A stretch of 64,000 nucleotides of DNA, from the NCBI RefSeq assembly GCF_009933335.1, contig NZ_MAEL01000003.1, forward strand, positions 1 through 64,000. The letters run 5' to 3'. Positions 63,138-64,000 of this stretch are shown here, piece by piece. This DNA is from Candidatus Enterococcus willemsii. GTDB lineage: Bacteria > Bacillota > Bacilli > Lactobacillales > Enterococcaceae. The notes below the pieces were generated by a model that did no database searches, was not told the origin of the DNA, and worked only from the letters and a program-made list of their open reading frames with translations. The position numbers were made by a program, and so were the translations under genes. Within the stretch, counting starts at the first letter, position 1. Each line of letters opens with the position of its first letter.

Positions 63138-63938
63138 ATGGATTGGTTAGAGTTAGAAGGAAAAACAATTATTGTCACAGGAGGTTCTTCAGGTATAGGT
63201 GCAGCAATTGTACAAGAACTTTGTCATTTAGGTGTGAATGTAGTAAATGCAGATGTTAGAGAAGGTAATTTTAATCATGAAAATTTATTTTTCGTTGAAA
63301 CAGATGTGACTTCGAGACATTCCGTTGAAAACGCTATCGATGTGGTGATTGATAATTTTGGAAATATAGATGGGGTAGTAAATAATGCGGGAATTAATAT
63401 TCCAGCATTATTGGTTGATGAAAGACAGACGGAAGGAGGAAAATATGAAATCAATGATAAGTTGTTTGAAAAAATCATTGATGTAAACCAAAAAGGTTTA
63501 TATCTGATGAGCCAAGCCGTCGGTAGAAAACTAGTACATCAAGGTAGTGGTGTAATTATTAATATGTCTTCTGAAAGTGGGCTGGAAGGATCTGAAGGAC
63601 AAAGTGCATATGCAGCAACCAAAGCAGCCGTAAATAGCTATACTCGATCGTGGGCTAAAGAATTGGGAAAAAAAGGTGTACGAGTAGTAGGAATTGCTCC
63701 TGGAATTATGGAGGAAACAGGATTACGAACATTAGCATATGAAGAAGCTCTTGCATACACTCGAGGTAAAACAGTCGAAGAATTAAGAGAAGGTTATAGT
63801 CAAACTAGCACGATTCCACTAGGAAGAAGTGGGAAATTAACAGAGGTAGCGGATTTAGTGGCGTATTTATTGTCAGACCGTGCTAGCTATATTTCTGGAG
63901 TCACAATAAATATTGCAGGTGGAAAAACGAGAGGATAG
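63138..63938 (+). CDS. Sorbitol-6-phosphate 2-dehydrogenase, SDR family
   Basis: A 266-residue short-chain dehydrogenase. The NAD(P) motif TGGSSGIGAAIV is near 15-26, NNAGIN near 81, the active Ser in MSSESGLEG near 140 and YAATK near 155-159. Length and the DERQTEGGKYE segment agree with SorF/SorD-type enzymes of sorbose operons, which interconvert sorbose-derived and sorbitol-6-phosphate with fructose-6-phosphate. It has AGGAGAGG upstream and is followed 12 nt later by a mannose-family EIIA gene. Confidence 0.87.
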   Translation: MDWLELEGKTIIVTGGSSGIGAAIVQELCHLGVNVVNADVREGNFNHENLFFVETDVTSRHSVENAIDVVIDNFGNIDGVVNNAGINIPALLVDERQTEGGKYEINDKLFEKIIDVNQKGLYLMSQAVGRKLVHQGSGVIINMSSESGLEGSEGQSAYAATKAAVNSYTRSWAKELGKKGVRVVGIAPGIMEETGLRTLAYEEALAYTRGKTVEELREGYSQTSTIPLGRSGKLTEVADLVAYLLSDRASYISGVTINIAGGKTRG

Positions 63939-63949
63939 GTGAAGAAGTA

Positions 63950-64000
63950 ATGACTAATGTACTTTTGGTAGCTCATGGAAAATTAGCTACTGAAATGAAA
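63950..64000 (+). CDS. PTS EIIA, mannose/sorbose family (partial, runs off the window)
   Basis: The first 17 codons are visible, with the phosphorylation-site motif VAHGKLATEM and His9 where EIIA-Man proteins have it. The ribosome site is AGGTGAAG. The gene continues past 64000; EIIB, EIIC and EIID genes are expected to follow, as in the sor operons of lactobacilli. Confidence 0.85.
   Translation, partial: MTNVLLVAHGKLATEMK

Overview
The window is an AT-rich chromosomal segment of a lactic acid bacterium, most likely Enterococcus or a close relative in the Enterococcaceae. The clues are a tRNA cluster in the B. subtilis trnB-like order without encoded CCA ends, an SMK-box (SAM-III) riboswitch before metK, many phosphotransferase (PTS) operons with PRD-type regulators, a LevR/sigma-54 system, an enterocin-type immunity gene and a Mga-like regulator. 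Species is not assignable from the sequence alone. No IS element, prophage, integrase or CRISPR array was seen; this reads as core plus sugar-catabolism accessory chromosome.

Layout. 1-1730: eighteen tRNA genes, including a six-gene cassette present twice, ending in a terminator. 1740-5480: metK under an SMK riboswitch, a 14-helix MFS exporter and an EstA-type esterase. 5560-11175: an ascorbate-type PTS (EIIA fused to its PRD regulator, EIIB, EIIC) with a split transketolase. 11239-17610: a LevR-type sigma-54 activator, a perfect -24/-12 promoter, a mannose-family PTS (EIIA, B, C, D) and a SIS-domain enzyme resembling Amadori-product deglycases. 17591-21896: a TetR repressor divergent from a heterodimeric ABC exporter. 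22061-25125: proC and a DMT permease divergent from an AraC regulator. 25399-28541: a YwqG-like protein, a DacA-type carboxypeptidase and a membrane-linked XRE regulator. 28541-31774: RpiR regulator, nanE and a glucose/GlcNAc-family PTS, probably for N-acetylmannosamine. 31773-39472: housekeeping and single genes (M42 peptidase, phospho-beta-glucosidase, PfpI/DJ-1, map, LD-carboxypeptidase, phosphatase, MazG-like, glutathione peroxidase).

39655-44205 is a tightly overlapping operon for an organophosphorus ABC importer with an embedded cytoplasmic alkaline-phosphatase-superfamily hydrolase. 44364-45953 is a purine riboswitch and purine permease. 45998-50998 is a MurNAc salvage operon (mupG, murQ, murP, HAD phosphatase, murR). 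51040-61820 holds an amino acid permease, an esterase, an orphan bacteriocin immunity gene, MgtC, a PhzF-like protein, a GST, a P-type cation ATPase and a Mga-like regulator. 61933-64000 is the start of an L-sorbose-type operon (SorC-family regulator, sorbitol-6-phosphate dehydrogenase, first residues of a mannose-family EIIA), cut by the window end.

How it fits together: the segment is dominated by five PTS loci, each next to its own regulator, with cre-like sites before several, as expected of CcpA-controlled sugar choice. Two loci (MurNAc, ManNAc) recycle amino sugars of cell walls or host glycans. The least explained units are the ascorbate-type PTS plus transketolase, the organophosphorus operon, the mannose-type PTS plus SIS enzyme, and the orphan immunity gene.
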